DNA of 64,000 nt from Puniceicoccaceae bacterium K14. GTDB taxonomy: Bacteria > Verrucomicrobiota > Verrucomicrobiia > Opitutales > Opitutaceae. Positions 14,386 through 23,062 of this stretch are shown one piece after another. Below the pieces are notes generated by a model. It was not told the DNA's origin and made no database searches. It saw only the letters and a list, made by a program, of their open reading frames with translations. Position numbers and translations under genes: made by a program. Location: NCBI GenBank assembly GCA_022538095.1, contig JAKYXN010000021.1, forward strand, positions 1 to 64,000, in the 5' to 3' direction. The first letter of the stretch is position 1, and each line of letters starts with the position of its first letter.

Positions 14386-15971
14386 TGGCGAGGAAATCTA
14401 AAAGGAAATCTCGCAAGAAGAGCGTCTCTAATAAGCAGGCAAAGACCTTGCCGGCAGTGAGCAAGCCTGCGGTTACGAATCGCTATGAGGCGGCTTTCCC
14501 TTCCAAGAAACGCGGTACTATTGGGAATCGACCGGTATCGGCCCGCAAGGACATAACGCCTTACACGCGTACGGCGGGTATTTCTAAAGGGCGGGCCCTG
14601 GAACAGAATTCTGGCTTTGCTCAGATGATTTTGGAGACGGTGTCTAAGTACACTATAGGCACGGGCATTAACCCGATTCCGGCGACTGAGGATGAGGAGT
14701 TTAATAAGCGGGCGCTGCAGAGCTGGAATCAGTGGTGCGCGGTGTGTTGCGTGGATTCGCGGGAGCATTTTTATGAGATAGAGGCGAAGCTTGATAATCG
14801 TGAGTTCGTGGATGGGGACATCTTTACGCTTCTGGTTACGAATGAGCGTGGCTTGCCGCGGATACAGGTGATCGAGGGTCACATGTGTGGCAGTGTGTAT
14901 AATCACTCAAAGAAGACGGGCGAGCTTAAAGAGGTAGATGGCATCGAGTACGATGATCGCGGACGGGCTATCAAGTATCGATTCTTTGAGGACTTTAGTG
15001 ATTCGCTAAACGTATTGGCCGGGAAACGGGCGAAGAGCGTAGGTATCCAGAAGGATGCGGAGTATGTGGTCCACCACGTAACGCAGAAGCGGGCTAGCCA
15101 GGGCCGTGGAATTTCCGCCTTCATGGCGGTGCTCAAGGATTTTCAGGATCTCGAGGAGCTGCTGGATGCAGAGATGCAGACGCAAAAGGCGAATGCGAAG
15201 TTGCGTGACGTTATCACCAATGAGAACGGCGAGGTAGATCCTGATCCGACTAAGAGTAGGTACAATCTCGAGGAAGATACTGTCACGGTAGGAGAGGACG
15301 AGGTTACGCGCCAGAGCTACTATGAAGAGCAGATCGATGCCAAGACGGTGGTGTTGAAGCATGGCGATAAGCATGAGCTGGCTTATGTGAATCGTCCGGG
15401 TGGCAATTGGTTGCCGTATGTGAAGCTGAATATGCAGCGCATTTGCGGGGGCTGTGGAGTGAGCTATGACTTGGTAGTCGAGGGCGGCACCAATGGAGTG
15501 GCCTTGCGTTTGGCTATGGAGAAGGATGCTCGCTTTTTTGAGAAGCGGGCGGCGCGACGGATTAACGAGTTTCGTCGTATTTATGAATTTGTGATCGGGC
15601 GGCATATCGACTTGGGGCTTTTGAAGCTGCCGAGCAAGGGATTTGATTGGAAGCCGGCTACTTGGAGCCCTCCTAGGCAGGCAAAGATTGATGTTGGGCG
15701 TGATCCGAAGGCGATCACATCTGGCTTACTGCATGGGTATCGATCTTTGCATGACGTGTGTGGCGAGGTGCAAGTGGATTGGCGCAAGAAGCTTCGCGAG
15801 AAAGCGGAGAATATGGCGGAAGCGGCCAAGCTGGCTGCTGAGTTTAGCAAGGATGGAATCGAGATAACGGCAGAGCAAATCTTGGCGCTGGATCCGAACG
15901 AGATCAGCGCGAAAGCGGGAGAAGAGGAGAGTTCGCCCACGAAGGGCACGAAGGAGCCCGAAGAGGATTAA
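14385..15971 (+). CDS. Phage portal protein (lambda GpB family)
   Basis: 528 residues. After a basic N-terminus (MARKSKRKSRKKS), the segments NSGFAQMILETVSKYTIGTGI, FNKRALQSWNQWC and FVDGDIFTLLVTNERG ... RIQVIEGHMC are typical of lambda-type portals. It forms the dodecameric ring at the capsid vertex through which DNA enters and leaves. Length matches the family. The C-terminus is a charged tail (SSPTKGTKEPEED) encoded by a dispersed repeat. Confidence 0.88.
   Translation: MARKSKRKSRKKSVSNKQAKTLPAVSKPAVTNRYEAAFPSKKRGTIGNRPVSARKDITPYTRTAGISKGRALEQNSGFAQMILETVSKYTIGTGINPIPATEDEEFNKRALQSWNQWCAVCCVDSREHFYEIEAKLDNREFVDGDIFTLLVTNERGLPRIQVIEGHMCGSVYNHSKKTGELKEVDGIEYDDRGRAIKYRFFEDFSDSLNVLAGKRAKSVGIQKDAEYVVHHVTQKRASQGRGISAFMAVLKDFQDLEELLDAEMQTQKANAKLRDVITNENGEVDPDPTKSRYNLEEDTVTVGEDEVTRQSYYEEQIDAKTVVLKHGDKHELAYVNRPGGNWLPYVKLNMQRICGGCGVSYDLVVEGGTNGVALRLAMEKDARFFEKRAARRINEFRRIYEFVIGRHIDLGLLKLPSKGFDWKPATWSPPRQAKIDVGRDPKAITSGLLHGYRSLHDVCGEVQVDWRKKLREKAENMAEAAKLAAEFSKDGIEITAEQILALDPNEISAKAGEEESSPTKGTKEPEED
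15935..15954 (+). repeat. Dispersed repeat family A, copy encoding the portal tail
   Basis: GCCCACGAAGGGCACGAAGG read in frame as SPTKGTK at the portal C-terminus. Confidence 0.75.
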
Positions 15972-15978
15972 GCTTTTT

Positions 15979-16009
15979 GCCCACAGATAACGCAGATCAA
16001 AGACAGGAT
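15979..16009 (+). repeat. Dispersed repeat family B, copy 4
   Basis: GCCCACAGATAACGCAGATC followed by AAAGACAGGAT, identical over 31 nt to the copy at 13269. It ends 5 nt before the protease ATG, so its AGGA may act as the ribosome binding site. Confidence 0.85.
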
Positions 16010-16014
16010 AATTT

Positions 16015-17091
16015 ATGAAAAAGTCTTGGTATAAAATTAAGAATGCAAAGTCGGATAAAGCGGATGTTTACATTTATGGTGAAATTGGTTGGGAGGTAAC
16101 GGCCAATAGTTTTGCCAAGGATTTCGCTGAGATCACAGCAAGCTCTGTAGATATTCACATCAATAGCCAAGGCGGCTTTGTGAATGATGGAGTGGCAATC
16201 TACACTTTGCTTCGTGGAAGTGGAAAAACCATCAATACGATTATAGATGGAAATGCGTTGTCGATCGCTGCTTATATAGCGATGGCTGGAAGTACGGTCT
16301 CTATGGCTCAGGATGGATTCTTCCTGGTTCATAAAGCGTCAGGAGGGACGTATGGAAATTCTGATGAGTTACAAGAAACGATAGAGTTTCTTGAGATGGT
16401 GGATACGAATCTTGCGAATCGTTTCGCAGAAAAGACCGGAAAGACTGCAGAGGAGATGTATAACCTCATGAAGGAGGACCGTTTCCTAACGGCGGATGAA
16501 GCTAAAGAATTAGGTTTTGTGGATACGATTTTAGATGCTCTGGAAGTGGCTGCGTATTCACCTGCCGTTAATAAATTTCGTAAGCCTGCTGTGGCGAACA
16601 GCACGCCTGTAACGGAAATTGAAAAAGAAAAAACAAAGGAGAATAAAATGGATATCAAAGATCTATTAGTGTCCCGAGGCGTTGTCAAAAATTCGGCAAG
16701 CGATGCGGATGTGATTACTCAGCTGACTGAATTTATTCAGAATGCTGTTACAAATGAAGCCAAGGCTGTGAAAGCCGATGAGCTTATGAAGGAGGCGGAC
16801 GAGGAGATTAAAAACCTCAAGGCTGAACGCGACGAGGCTGAAGAGGCTTTGCTTACCCAAAAGGTGAGTAACGCGGTCGAGACGAAGGTGATTAATGAAG
16901 ACCAGAAGGAATTCTATACCCGATTGCTTAAGGCGGATCCTGAAGCGGCTGAAGCGTTTGCAAACAAGCGTACGGAGCCCGTGGCGCCTACAAAGGGTAC
17001 GGATGCGGTTAATAACAGCAAGGGCGGCAAGCAGCCATCTGAGATGAGCTATCAAGAGCGCCTGGATAATAAGAGAGCGCAAGGCAAGTAA
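16015..17091 (+). CDS. ClpP-type head maturation protease with C-terminal scaffold
   Basis: 358 residues. The N-terminal half (1-180) is a ClpP/S49-like serine protease: INSQGGFVNDGVAIYTLLR, catalytic Ser in GNALSIAAYIAMAG (S83) and His in FFLVHKASGG (H106). The C-terminal part (about 212-358) is a charged coiled coil (DELMKEADEEIKNLKAERDE) that looks like a scaffold. The protease would cleave the scaffold and capsid during head assembly. An internal start at 16648 could produce the scaffold alone. The gene begins right after a family B repeat. Confidence 0.85.
   Translation: MKKSWYKIKNAKSDKADVYIYGEIGWEVTANSFAKDFAEITASSVDIHINSQGGFVNDGVAIYTLLRGSGKTINTIIDGNALSIAAYIAMAGSTVSMAQDGFFLVHKASGGTYGNSDELQETIEFLEMVDTNLANRFAEKTGKTAEEMYNLMKEDRFLTADEAKELGFVDTILDALEVAAYSPAVNKFRKPAVANSTPVTEIEKEKTKENKMDIKDLLVSRGVVKNSASDADVITQLTEFIQNAVTNEAKAVKADELMKEADEEIKNLKAERDEAEEALLTQKVSNAVETKVINEDQKEFYTRLLKADPEAAEAFANKRTEPVAPTKGTDAVNNSKGGKQPSEMSYQERLDNKRAQGK
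16648..17091 (+). CDS. Nested scaffold protein from internal in-frame start
   Basis: ATG at codon 212 of the protease gene is preceded by AAAGGAGAATAAA, a good ribosome binding site at proper spacing. The product (147 residues, MDIKDLLVSRGVV ...) is the coiled-coil scaffold without the protease. This mirrors lambda C/Nu3, where the scaffold is made from an internal start. The arrangement is inferred from sequence only. Confidence 0.6.
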   Translation: MDIKDLLVSRGVVKNSASDADVITQLTEFIQNAVTNEAKAVKADELMKEADEEIKNLKAERDEAEEALLTQKVSNAVETKVINEDQKEFYTRLLKADPEAAEAFANKRTEPVAPTKGTDAVNNSKGGKQPSEMSYQERLDNKRAQGK

Positions 17092-17119
17092 GGAATCTTT
17101 AAAATAGGAGGAAAAAGAA

Positions 17120-18127
17120 ATGGCTAAATATACTATTGGTGATCTTTGGGATCCAGAAATTTGGAAGCAGGCGATGGAAGAGTTGCCGCATACATTTGCT
17201 CACTTGATGAATAGTCGGGCATTCACACACGATGATGAATTGCTCGATGATCTTTGTAATGGGCCTGGGGTGGGTGTTATCATGCCTTTCCTTAAGGATA
17301 TTACGGACCAGAAGGATGCGGCTCAACGTGAAGGCGTTCCGATCGCAAAGCAAGGTGGTGGATCGGGCGTAGCGTATGCGATCTCACTGGAGCGTGAAAT
17401 TGCGAATTCTTCTACTGCGATGGCGGCTCAGCGTTCTGGAACACAACCGCTTGATCATGTATTGAAATACTTGGTGTTGCGTCGACTGAAGAATCGTCAG
17501 GAGACTTTTCTTTCTATGCTTCGGGGTATGTTTGATACTGCGTTGGAGGACAATGTGACGACTGCCTTCAATGAAGCAGGATCGAATCCTTCAGCGGATC
17601 AGATGATCGATGAGCATAAGATTATAGATACAGCGGCGTTGACTGGCGAGATTATCACAGAGACGGCGGGCACAAGTGTTTGGATGCACACTCTTATCCG
17701 AGCGGCTCTACGTAAACTGGATAAAGATTCTTTCAAAACGGAGTCTACTGATGGGGGGCTTACTATTCCGACTTATAAGGGTATGCCGATTTATGCGAGT
17801 GACAAACTTGCTCGAGCAGGCACGACTGATGGTATCGTATTCGACACTTACTTGTTAAAAGATGGCGTTGTACGAGCGGGTGAAAAAGAGCAAGTCGTTG
17901 ACAAAGTGGATGTGGCTTCTCTCCAGTACGATCCTGACTTTAGTCTAAATGAAGAGTCAGTCAATGACCGTACACGCTTTGCTTATCACGTAGATGGAAT
18001 GAAGTATAACGGACCTGTTTCTTCTGAAACTCCAGAGGATGCGACTTTGGCAGATGGTTCCAACTGGAGTTTGGAGTATGGTACGGCTGCTCTCGTTGGA
18101 GCTCTTTGTATCAAGACTAACGGTTAA
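17120..18127 (+). CDS. Major capsid protein
   Basis: 335 residues, right after a consensus AGGAGGAAAA ribosome site, in the expected place after the protease/scaffold. Contains VLKYLVLRRLKNRQETFLSML and LTIPTYKGMPIYASDKLARAG, a phrase typical of a major coat protein's P-domain. It would form the icosahedral head shell. The name relies on position, length and these phrases; I did not see a GpD-like decoration gene between protease and capsid. Confidence 0.75.
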   Translation: MAKYTIGDLWDPEIWKQAMEELPHTFAHLMNSRAFTHDDELLDDLCNGPGVGVIMPFLKDITDQKDAAQREGVPIAKQGGGSGVAYAISLEREIANSSTAMAAQRSGTQPLDHVLKYLVLRRLKNRQETFLSMLRGMFDTALEDNVTTAFNEAGSNPSADQMIDEHKIIDTAALTGEIITETAGTSVWMHTLIRAALRKLDKDSFKTESTDGGLTIPTYKGMPIYASDKLARAGTTDGIVFDTYLLKDGVVRAGEKEQVVDKVDVASLQYDPDFSLNEESVNDRTRFAYHVDGMKYNGPVSSETPEDATLADGSNWSLEYGTAALVGALCIKTNG

Positions 18128-18144
18128 CCTTGGGGGGTCTAATA

Positions 18145-18561
18145 ATGAGTGAATCAAAAATTAGCGACCAAGAGGCGTTGGAGATCGCAGAACGCGGTCA
18201 ACGCTTGCTTGAGGAAAAACAGAAAAAGGATCGTGATCGTAATCGCGTATCGACTCTGACTGTAAAGCAAGCGCGTGGTGTTTTGAATACGCAAAACAAG
18301 GTGAATCGTCGCCGTAAAGTTGAGGAGATTCTTGGAAATTTCCCACGCGGCACCGATTCCAATGTGATTGATGATATTCGCACCGACTTGGATGATGAGA
18401 AGCCAAGCGATTCCGGGGACTCTGAAAACGACAGTGTGTCAGAAAAGACTGATACGCCAGAGACTCCGAAAGAGCTGGATGTTAAAAACGAGAAGGATGA
18501 AACTCCAAAAGCTTCTGAGAAGCCAAAGGAGTCTGCTCGTAAGACGGTATCTAAGAAGTAG
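18145..18561 (+). CDS. Small charged late protein, unknown (head region)
   Basis: 138 residues from the ATG at 18145 (GGGGGGTCT upstream). Helical N-terminal half (ALEIAERGQRLLEEKQKKDRDR), then a very polar Asp/Ser/Glu/Lys-rich tail (SDSGDSENDSVSEKTDTPETPK). It lies between capsid and connector genes. Possibly a head completion or capsid accessory protein; no family recognised. Confidence 0.5.
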   Translation: MSESKISDQEALEIAERGQRLLEEKQKKDRDRNRVSTLTVKQARGVLNTQNKVNRRRKVEEILGNFPRGTDSNVIDDIRTDLDDEKPSDSGDSENDSVSEKTDTPETPKELDVKNEKDETPKASEKPKESARKTVSKK

Positions 18562-18597
18562 AACAAGTTTGTTCGTGTAGTTAGTTAAAGGATAATA

Positions 18598-18897
18598 ATG
18601 GGGGTGCAGCGGGAGACTTTTGTTGAGTTGTTGACGGTTCACGGGAAACCGATGAGCTTTGGCGACAAGACGGTGGATGTTCTTTTTGGCAAGGCGGATG
18701 ATCTTGATGTGGATGTCCAATTGTCTGGGGGAGAACGTACGTTGTTTTCCGTTCGCGCCCTTCGTTCTGCTTGGGGGAATAAGGATCCTGAGAGGGATGA
18801 TTATTTGGTAAACCCTACGAGCAATACGAAGCATAGAATCGTGCACGCGCCGAATGATCAGGTGTCTGATACGCGGGTGTATTTCCTTGTTGGATAA
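18598..18897 (+). CDS. Head-tail connector-like protein (FII position)
   Basis: 99 residues. A compact beta-rich sequence (KTVDVLFGKADDLDVDVQL ... DTRVYFLVG) with no recognised family. Its place two genes after the capsid and just before a gp10-like basic protein is where head-tail connector genes lie. It abuts the following start. Confidence 0.45.
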   Translation: MGVQRETFVELLTVHGKPMSFGDKTVDVLFGKADDLDVDVQLSGGERTLFSVRALRSAWGNKDPERDDYLVNPTSNTKHRIVHAPNDQVSDTRVYFLVG

Positions 18898-19725
18898 ATG
18901 GTAAAACTAGAACGCAGTGACTTGAGCTCTAAGGTGACGGGATTGACCCGTGGCTTGAAAGCGTATGTGCAGGCGTCTGGCAAGGATCGGGATGAGGCGC
19001 TGCAGAAGCAGGTGCCTAAGTTCAATTTCTTCGTTAAGCGACAGTTGCGGTTGGTTGCTCCGAGCAAGGAGGATATTTCGCTGCAAGCGTTGTCGGCTCA
19101 ACAAAAACGCGGTTCTCGAAAGGGAGCGGGCAAGGTAATTGCGGAAGCGTCTACTACGGACTTGGCTAGCGGGGCGGTATTGGGGCTTAAAATACGTCCT
19201 ACTGTGGTTGCTGAGGCTCGAGTGAAGTTTGGACAAGCGTCTCCTTTGCAAGGGACACGATCGTTCTCTAAACGGGCAAATACGGCTCGAGCGTTTCACA
19301 ATAAGCATTCCGGAAGTAAGACGAAGAAGGTGCGGCGTTATGGCACAGTGAAGCGGGGTGGCAAGGATTTGAGTATTTCTGCTTGGATGATTTCGCGAGA
19401 GATCGCGGTACGTCGTAGCGGGCGAATGTACTTGGCTCATGGTTTTGGGTTTAAGGGTTTCAAGGCTTCTGACAAACCGACGAACAAGAAGATTGTGCAG
19501 AAGGATAAGTTTAACCGGTTCGCGTCGAAACTAGAGGCGCGTTTTGGGAAAACGGAAAGTAGTGTACGCATAGTAGACAGTATACCTGGAACGGTGACGG
19601 TGGATAAGCGTAGGCGAATTATAACGACGGGTGTGAATCAGGTGAGGGCGGATATTACGACTTACCTTGCGCGTAAGTTGTTGAACAATACGAAGCGTAT
19701 TCGAAGTGGACGCGCTTTGAGGTGA
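18898..19725 (+). CDS. Basic neck/tail-joining protein (gp10/Z-position)
   Basis: 275 residues, strongly basic (RRYGTVKRGGKDLSISAWM, KDKFNRFASKLEARFGKTES). The position between the connector and tail terminator genes matches lambda Z / HK97 gp10-type minor tail proteins, which help join the tail to the head. The central KKVRRYGTVKRGGKD is unusual for that family, so the call is by position. Confidence 0.5.
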   Translation: MVKLERSDLSSKVTGLTRGLKAYVQASGKDRDEALQKQVPKFNFFVKRQLRLVAPSKEDISLQALSAQQKRGSRKGAGKVIAEASTTDLASGAVLGLKIRPTVVAEARVKFGQASPLQGTRSFSKRANTARAFHNKHSGSKTKKVRRYGTVKRGGKDLSISAWMISREIAVRRSGRMYLAHGFGFKGFKASDKPTNKKIVQKDKFNRFASKLEARFGKTESSVRIVDSIPGTVTVDKRRRIITTGVNQVRADITTYLARKLLNNTKRIRSGRALR

Positions 19726-19750
19726 TTTTTTTTAGAAAGAGGAGATAGAT

Positions 19751-20077
19751 ATGAGAAGGCGAATTTATCATTACAGTTTGGCCACAGATCAACAAGAGGT
19801 TGCGATTGGCAATGGGGATGACGTGGGCGACAACGACTTTGTCGAAATAAAAGGAGAGCACAAGGGCGGTAAGGTGACGCTAGACAGCACTGGCGCGATG
19901 ACGGTGGTTGTTGAAATCTTGGACGGTCAGGGACGGACAATACCGCAGTACGAAGTTGTTTTTACGTCGGCGGATCAACAAACAATCGACCTAGAGGAAA
20001 TCCCGTTTAGCCATATCCGCGTGAATGTGACTGCTCACACGGATGGAGCTCTCTGGGCAACGTATCAGGAATTTTGA
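19751..20077 (+). CDS. Small beta-rich structural protein, unknown
   Basis: 108 residues, after a GAGGAGATAGATATG ribosome site. Alternating beta pattern (KVTLDSTGAMTVVVEILDGQ, HIRVNVTAHTDGALWATY) suggests a beta-sandwich, possibly an adaptor or neck-fiber protein for the tailspikes that follow. No family recognised. Confidence 0.5.
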   Translation: MRRRIYHYSLATDQQEVAIGNGDDVGDNDFVEIKGEHKGGKVTLDSTGAMTVVVEILDGQGRTIPQYEVVFTSADQQTIDLEEIPFSHIRVNVTAHTDGALWATYQEF

Positions 20078-20081
20078 GGTT

Positions 20082-20873
20082 ATGAGCACGACTTTAACGA
20101 GCAAGGTGGTTAAGCCGTATGCCAATTCGGTGAATGAAAATGCCGATCCAGCGTCCCGCGAATGGGCAGACCTTTTATCCCCGATGGGATGGGCTGTTCT
20201 GGCGGGTTGGAGCGATGGCCAATCTATGGATGACGCATTGGGAAATGGGCCAACACTTAGCAATGGCGGAAGCGTATCGACAGAATCCGAGGACATGGTA
20301 TTGACTTATGAGGGCATCGATGGAGTCTCTTATGTTGCCAACGGAACTAATCAATTTGCAGAGGCTCCCAGCGACCCAATCTTTGGTGTTGGCGCGGGCG
20401 AGAGTGCCACATATGCGTGGTTGGGCACAACCGACAAAGTCACGGACGTGAGCGGTATTTACCAGCGGTTATTGGCAACCGGTGATGAGACCGGCGATGA
20501 TGGTGCTTCAATTTACATTACTCCGGCATCTGGAGTATTAACATTCGCAATCGCCAATGGATCATCACGGAGCTCCGTAAACTTATCCCACGATTATTCA
20601 TTTTCGAGAATTTTGGCGCTGCTGGAAGTGACACCAACCACATTAACCGCCAAGGTTCTTAGAGATGGAGTTTGGACGTCTAGCTCCGTTGCTAATAATT
20701 TATCTACTGTCCCGCAAAACGCCCTACGTGTTATGGATGCGCGTGGTGGCAACCGTAATCTAATAGGTAAATTTGATGGAGCATTTGTAACTCCGAGCAT
20801 ACTGCCAACCAGCGAGTGGGAAATAGTAGTATCTAAAGCGTACCGTCAAAACGGAAAGGGTGTTTTTTTTTGA
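20082..20873 (+). CDS. Lectin-like (LamG/ConA-type) tailspike protein
   Basis: 263 residues from the ATG at 20082. The segments WAVLAGWSDGQSMDDALGNG, YVANGTNQFAEAP and GVLTFAIANGSS look like a concanavalin A/LamG-type carbohydrate-binding beta-sandwich. The gene ends GVFF-stop in a run of nine T's (20863-20871). The next gene starts on the same T's in the -1 frame, so a frameshift fusion with the beta-helix protein is possible. The alternative is simple start-stop coupling. Confidence 0.6.
   Translation: MSTTLTSKVVKPYANSVNENADPASREWADLLSPMGWAVLAGWSDGQSMDDALGNGPTLSNGGSVSTESEDMVLTYEGIDGVSYVANGTNQFAEAPSDPIFGVGAGESATYAWLGTTDKVTDVSGIYQRLLATGDETGDDGASIYITPASGVLTFAIANGSSRSSVNLSHDYSFSRILALLEVTPTTLTAKVLRDGVWTSSSVANNLSTVPQNALRVMDARGGNRNLIGKFDGAFVTPSILPTSEWEIVVSKAYRQNGKGVFF
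20863..20872 (+). promoter_or_regulatory. T9 tract positioned for -1 frameshift
   Basis: Nine T's followed by GAAA. Read in the lectin frame, the codons are GTT TTT TTT TGA, so T-TTT-TTT is a slippery heptamer immediately before the stop. Slipping by -1 gives TTG AAA CTC, the start of the beta-helix frame. Confidence 0.4.
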
Positions 20874-22195
20874 AACTCTACGTTGATGCACTAAATGGCG
20901 ACGATGCTGCGGATGGGCGATCTGAAGCGACCGCGTGGCAGTCGTTGGCTAAATTGAATTCCACTGAGCTACGAGGTGGGGAACAGATCAATTTAGCTAG
21001 AGATTCGGTGTGGACAGAGCAACTAAAGCCGCTGGCCGCGCGGACTCGCAGCAGTCGTATCGAAATTTTACCATACGGATCTGGCAATAAACCAATTATA
21101 GACGGAGTAGGAAGCGATGCAGCGATTTTACTGCATAATATTGACCGGATTACCGTGAGAGGTCTCGGCGTGCGGAACATTGGACCATCTGGCAATAGTC
21201 CTCGAAGCGGAATCCTATTAACTCTCAGCGACTTTGGAACTGCCCGAGATATTGAAATAATTGATAATGAGATAGAACAAGTTAATGGCTCGCTCCAGCG
21301 TTTTAACGGACTTAATGCGGGCATCGCTTATTACAATAAATCAGGGACAAGCAGAGTATCCGCGTTTGCCGGGCTTAAAATTCGGAAAAACAAAATTATT
21401 GGAACCGATCGCGACGGCATAAAGGGGCGATCTGACTACTGGCAGCGAAATAATTGGTATCCTAATACGGGCGTTGAAATTAGCGACAATTATTTGGAGG
21501 ACATTGCCGGGGATGGAATTGTAACATATGGATGTATTGGGGCGGTAATCGAACGTAATCGTATAAACGGAGCTCGTACGCGGGTCGTCGATGAGACTGC
21601 AGTTGGTATTTGGCCGTGGAGTTGCGACGACACTATCGTAAGATTCAATGAGGTCTCAGGAGTGACTGGGCAATTGGACGGTCAACCGATTGATGCGGAC
21701 TACAACTGTATCAACACTATTTTTGAAGACAACTATACGCATGATAATGATGGAGGATTTATACTGATTACAAATGCCTACCTTCCAAATGATGAAAATG
21801 TTGGCAATCAGAGCGCGATATTCCGCCGAAACATTAGTGTTAACGACGGCATCCCTAACAATGTAGACGGTAAAGGATCGAGCATTATACTATCAGGGCA
21901 AATCGATGGAGCCAGTATCATCGATAATATAATCTATCGCGATACGAATGAAGCGATACATATCGTATTTGTCTGGGGGACAGAAGAAATTGGTAGGGCC
22001 ACAAATGTGCGGGTCTCTGACAATACTATAATCTTCAATGATGCTAACATCGGGCAGTACGATACTGCGCGAGCAAACAGTGTTGTAATTGAGGATAATA
22101 ATTATGTCTACGCCAGCGATCCAAATCGCGCTACGGCTCTGCAGCTTATGAATACACAGATAGAGTTAATACAAGCGTTGGTCGCATCAAACTAA
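20870..22195 (+). CDS. Right-handed beta-helix tailspike (pectate-lyase-like fold)
   Basis: 441 residues from a TTG at 20870, overlapping the previous stop. Repeated turns of the type xxVRDIEIIDNEIEQ, LKIRKNKIIGTDRDGIKG, VEISDNYLEDIAGDGIV and TIFEDNYTHDNDGGF are diagnostic of a parallel beta-helix like phage polysaccharide lyases and tailspikes. It would bind or cleave host surface polysaccharide. Catalytic residues cannot be named from sequence. Possibly made as a frameshift fusion to the lectin-like protein. Confidence 0.7.
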   Translation: MKLYVDALNGDDAADGRSEATAWQSLAKLNSTELRGGEQINLARDSVWTEQLKPLAARTRSSRIEILPYGSGNKPIIDGVGSDAAILLHNIDRITVRGLGVRNIGPSGNSPRSGILLTLSDFGTARDIEIIDNEIEQVNGSLQRFNGLNAGIAYYNKSGTSRVSAFAGLKIRKNKIIGTDRDGIKGRSDYWQRNNWYPNTGVEISDNYLEDIAGDGIVTYGCIGAVIERNRINGARTRVVDETAVGIWPWSCDDTIVRFNEVSGVTGQLDGQPIDADYNCINTIFEDNYTHDNDGGFILITNAYLPNDENVGNQSAIFRRNISVNDGIPNNVDGKGSSIILSGQIDGASIIDNIIYRDTNEAIHIVFVWGTEEIGRATNVRVSDNTIIFNDANIGQYDTARANSVVIEDNNYVYASDPNRATALQLMNTQIELIQALVASN

Positions 22196-22201
22196 ATTAT
22201 C

Positions 22202-23062
22202 ATGAAAAACTTAATACTAATCACGCTAATCGCCCTGAGCGCTTACTCGGGCTTTGGGGCGGATTCGATAAAACTTTCGTGGCAGGATAATTCGGACAAT
22301 GAGGACGGGTTTATCGTTGAGCGGTCGGTGGATGGCGTGGTGTTTGAGGAGTACGATCTTGTAGACGTAAACGTGAGCGAGTATGAAGATACCGTAATAT
22401 CCCCGAAAACAGAGTATTGGTATCGAATCGCTGCGTACAACGACATTGGCAAGAGTGACTACACAAATACGGTTAACGTGGTGACCCGCCCGTACTCCGA
22501 TGCGGACGAGGTGCAGACTGTGCCGATTGCTCCGAGCAATTTGCAAATACGGTATGGTACGGTGTTTTTGACTCAGGGATATGATTCGGATGGTGCTACT
22601 GATTATCGAGTTTTTGAAGATCGAGAGGTTTTTCAAAGGGAGTCCGGCGTCGTATCGATTGGGTTTCGCCTCGATGTGTTGGATAGTAAAATGTGTTTGT
22701 ATTCACGCGATGCTAGCGAGTTTGGAGCAGGTGGTCACAATACTGTTTGGGTGATGGAGGATGGGTCTCTGGATGTACGCTTCCAATCGGACGAGGCTAG
22801 TTTTGAGGTGGTTTCTGATCCTGGCCTGATCGTAGCTGGGTCGAGCCACTGGGTTGAGGTTAGCTTTGGATCGTCGGGCTTTTATGCATACGTGGATGGC
22901 GTGCAGGTGATCGCAAACGATCAACCTGTGAGCTGGCTGAGCAACAATGAGCCCCTGACGATTGGGGCTTCGCAGATGCAGAGCTCTGAAGGTAAAGCGG
23001 ATAACTTGGAGGATTTTTTTCGGGGGGAGATATTTCTCTTCCTGATCGAGGCGGTGGAATGA
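22202..23062 (+). CDS. Secreted Fn3 plus lectin-like protein in the phage late operon
   Basis: 286 residues. A Sec signal peptide, MKNLILITLIALSAYSGFGA, occupies residues 1-20. A fibronectin type III domain follows (about 22-97: IKLSWQDNSDNEDGFIVER ... YWYRIAAYNDIG ... TNTVNVVTRP), then a LamG-like domain (110-286: VVSIGFRLDVLDSKMCLYSR ... SSHWVEVSFGSSGFYAYVDG). A signal peptide is unexpected for a virion protein; it could be an exported lysogen surface protein or a borrowed host gene. The stop overlaps the next start. Confidence 0.6.
   Translation: MKNLILITLIALSAYSGFGADSIKLSWQDNSDNEDGFIVERSVDGVVFEEYDLVDVNVSEYEDTVISPKTEYWYRIAAYNDIGKSDYTNTVNVVTRPYSDADEVQTVPIAPSNLQIRYGTVFLTQGYDSDGATDYRVFEDREVFQRESGVVSIGFRLDVLDSKMCLYSRDASEFGAGGHNTVWVMEDGSLDVRFQSDEASFEVVSDPGLIVAGSSHWVEVSFGSSGFYAYVDGVQVIANDQPVSWLSNNEPLTIGASQMQSSEGKADNLEDFFRGEIFLFLIEAVE

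Noticed and set aside
13932-14906. 324-codon open frame on the minus strand
   Set aside because: Overlaps the gpW-position and portal genes antisense; low-complexity basic translation and no ribosome site.
18561-18574. GAACAAGTTTGTTC palindrome as a LexA box
   Set aside because: It has the GAAC/GTTC arms but the wrong spacing (6 instead of 4), and lies right after a stop codon within the late operon.
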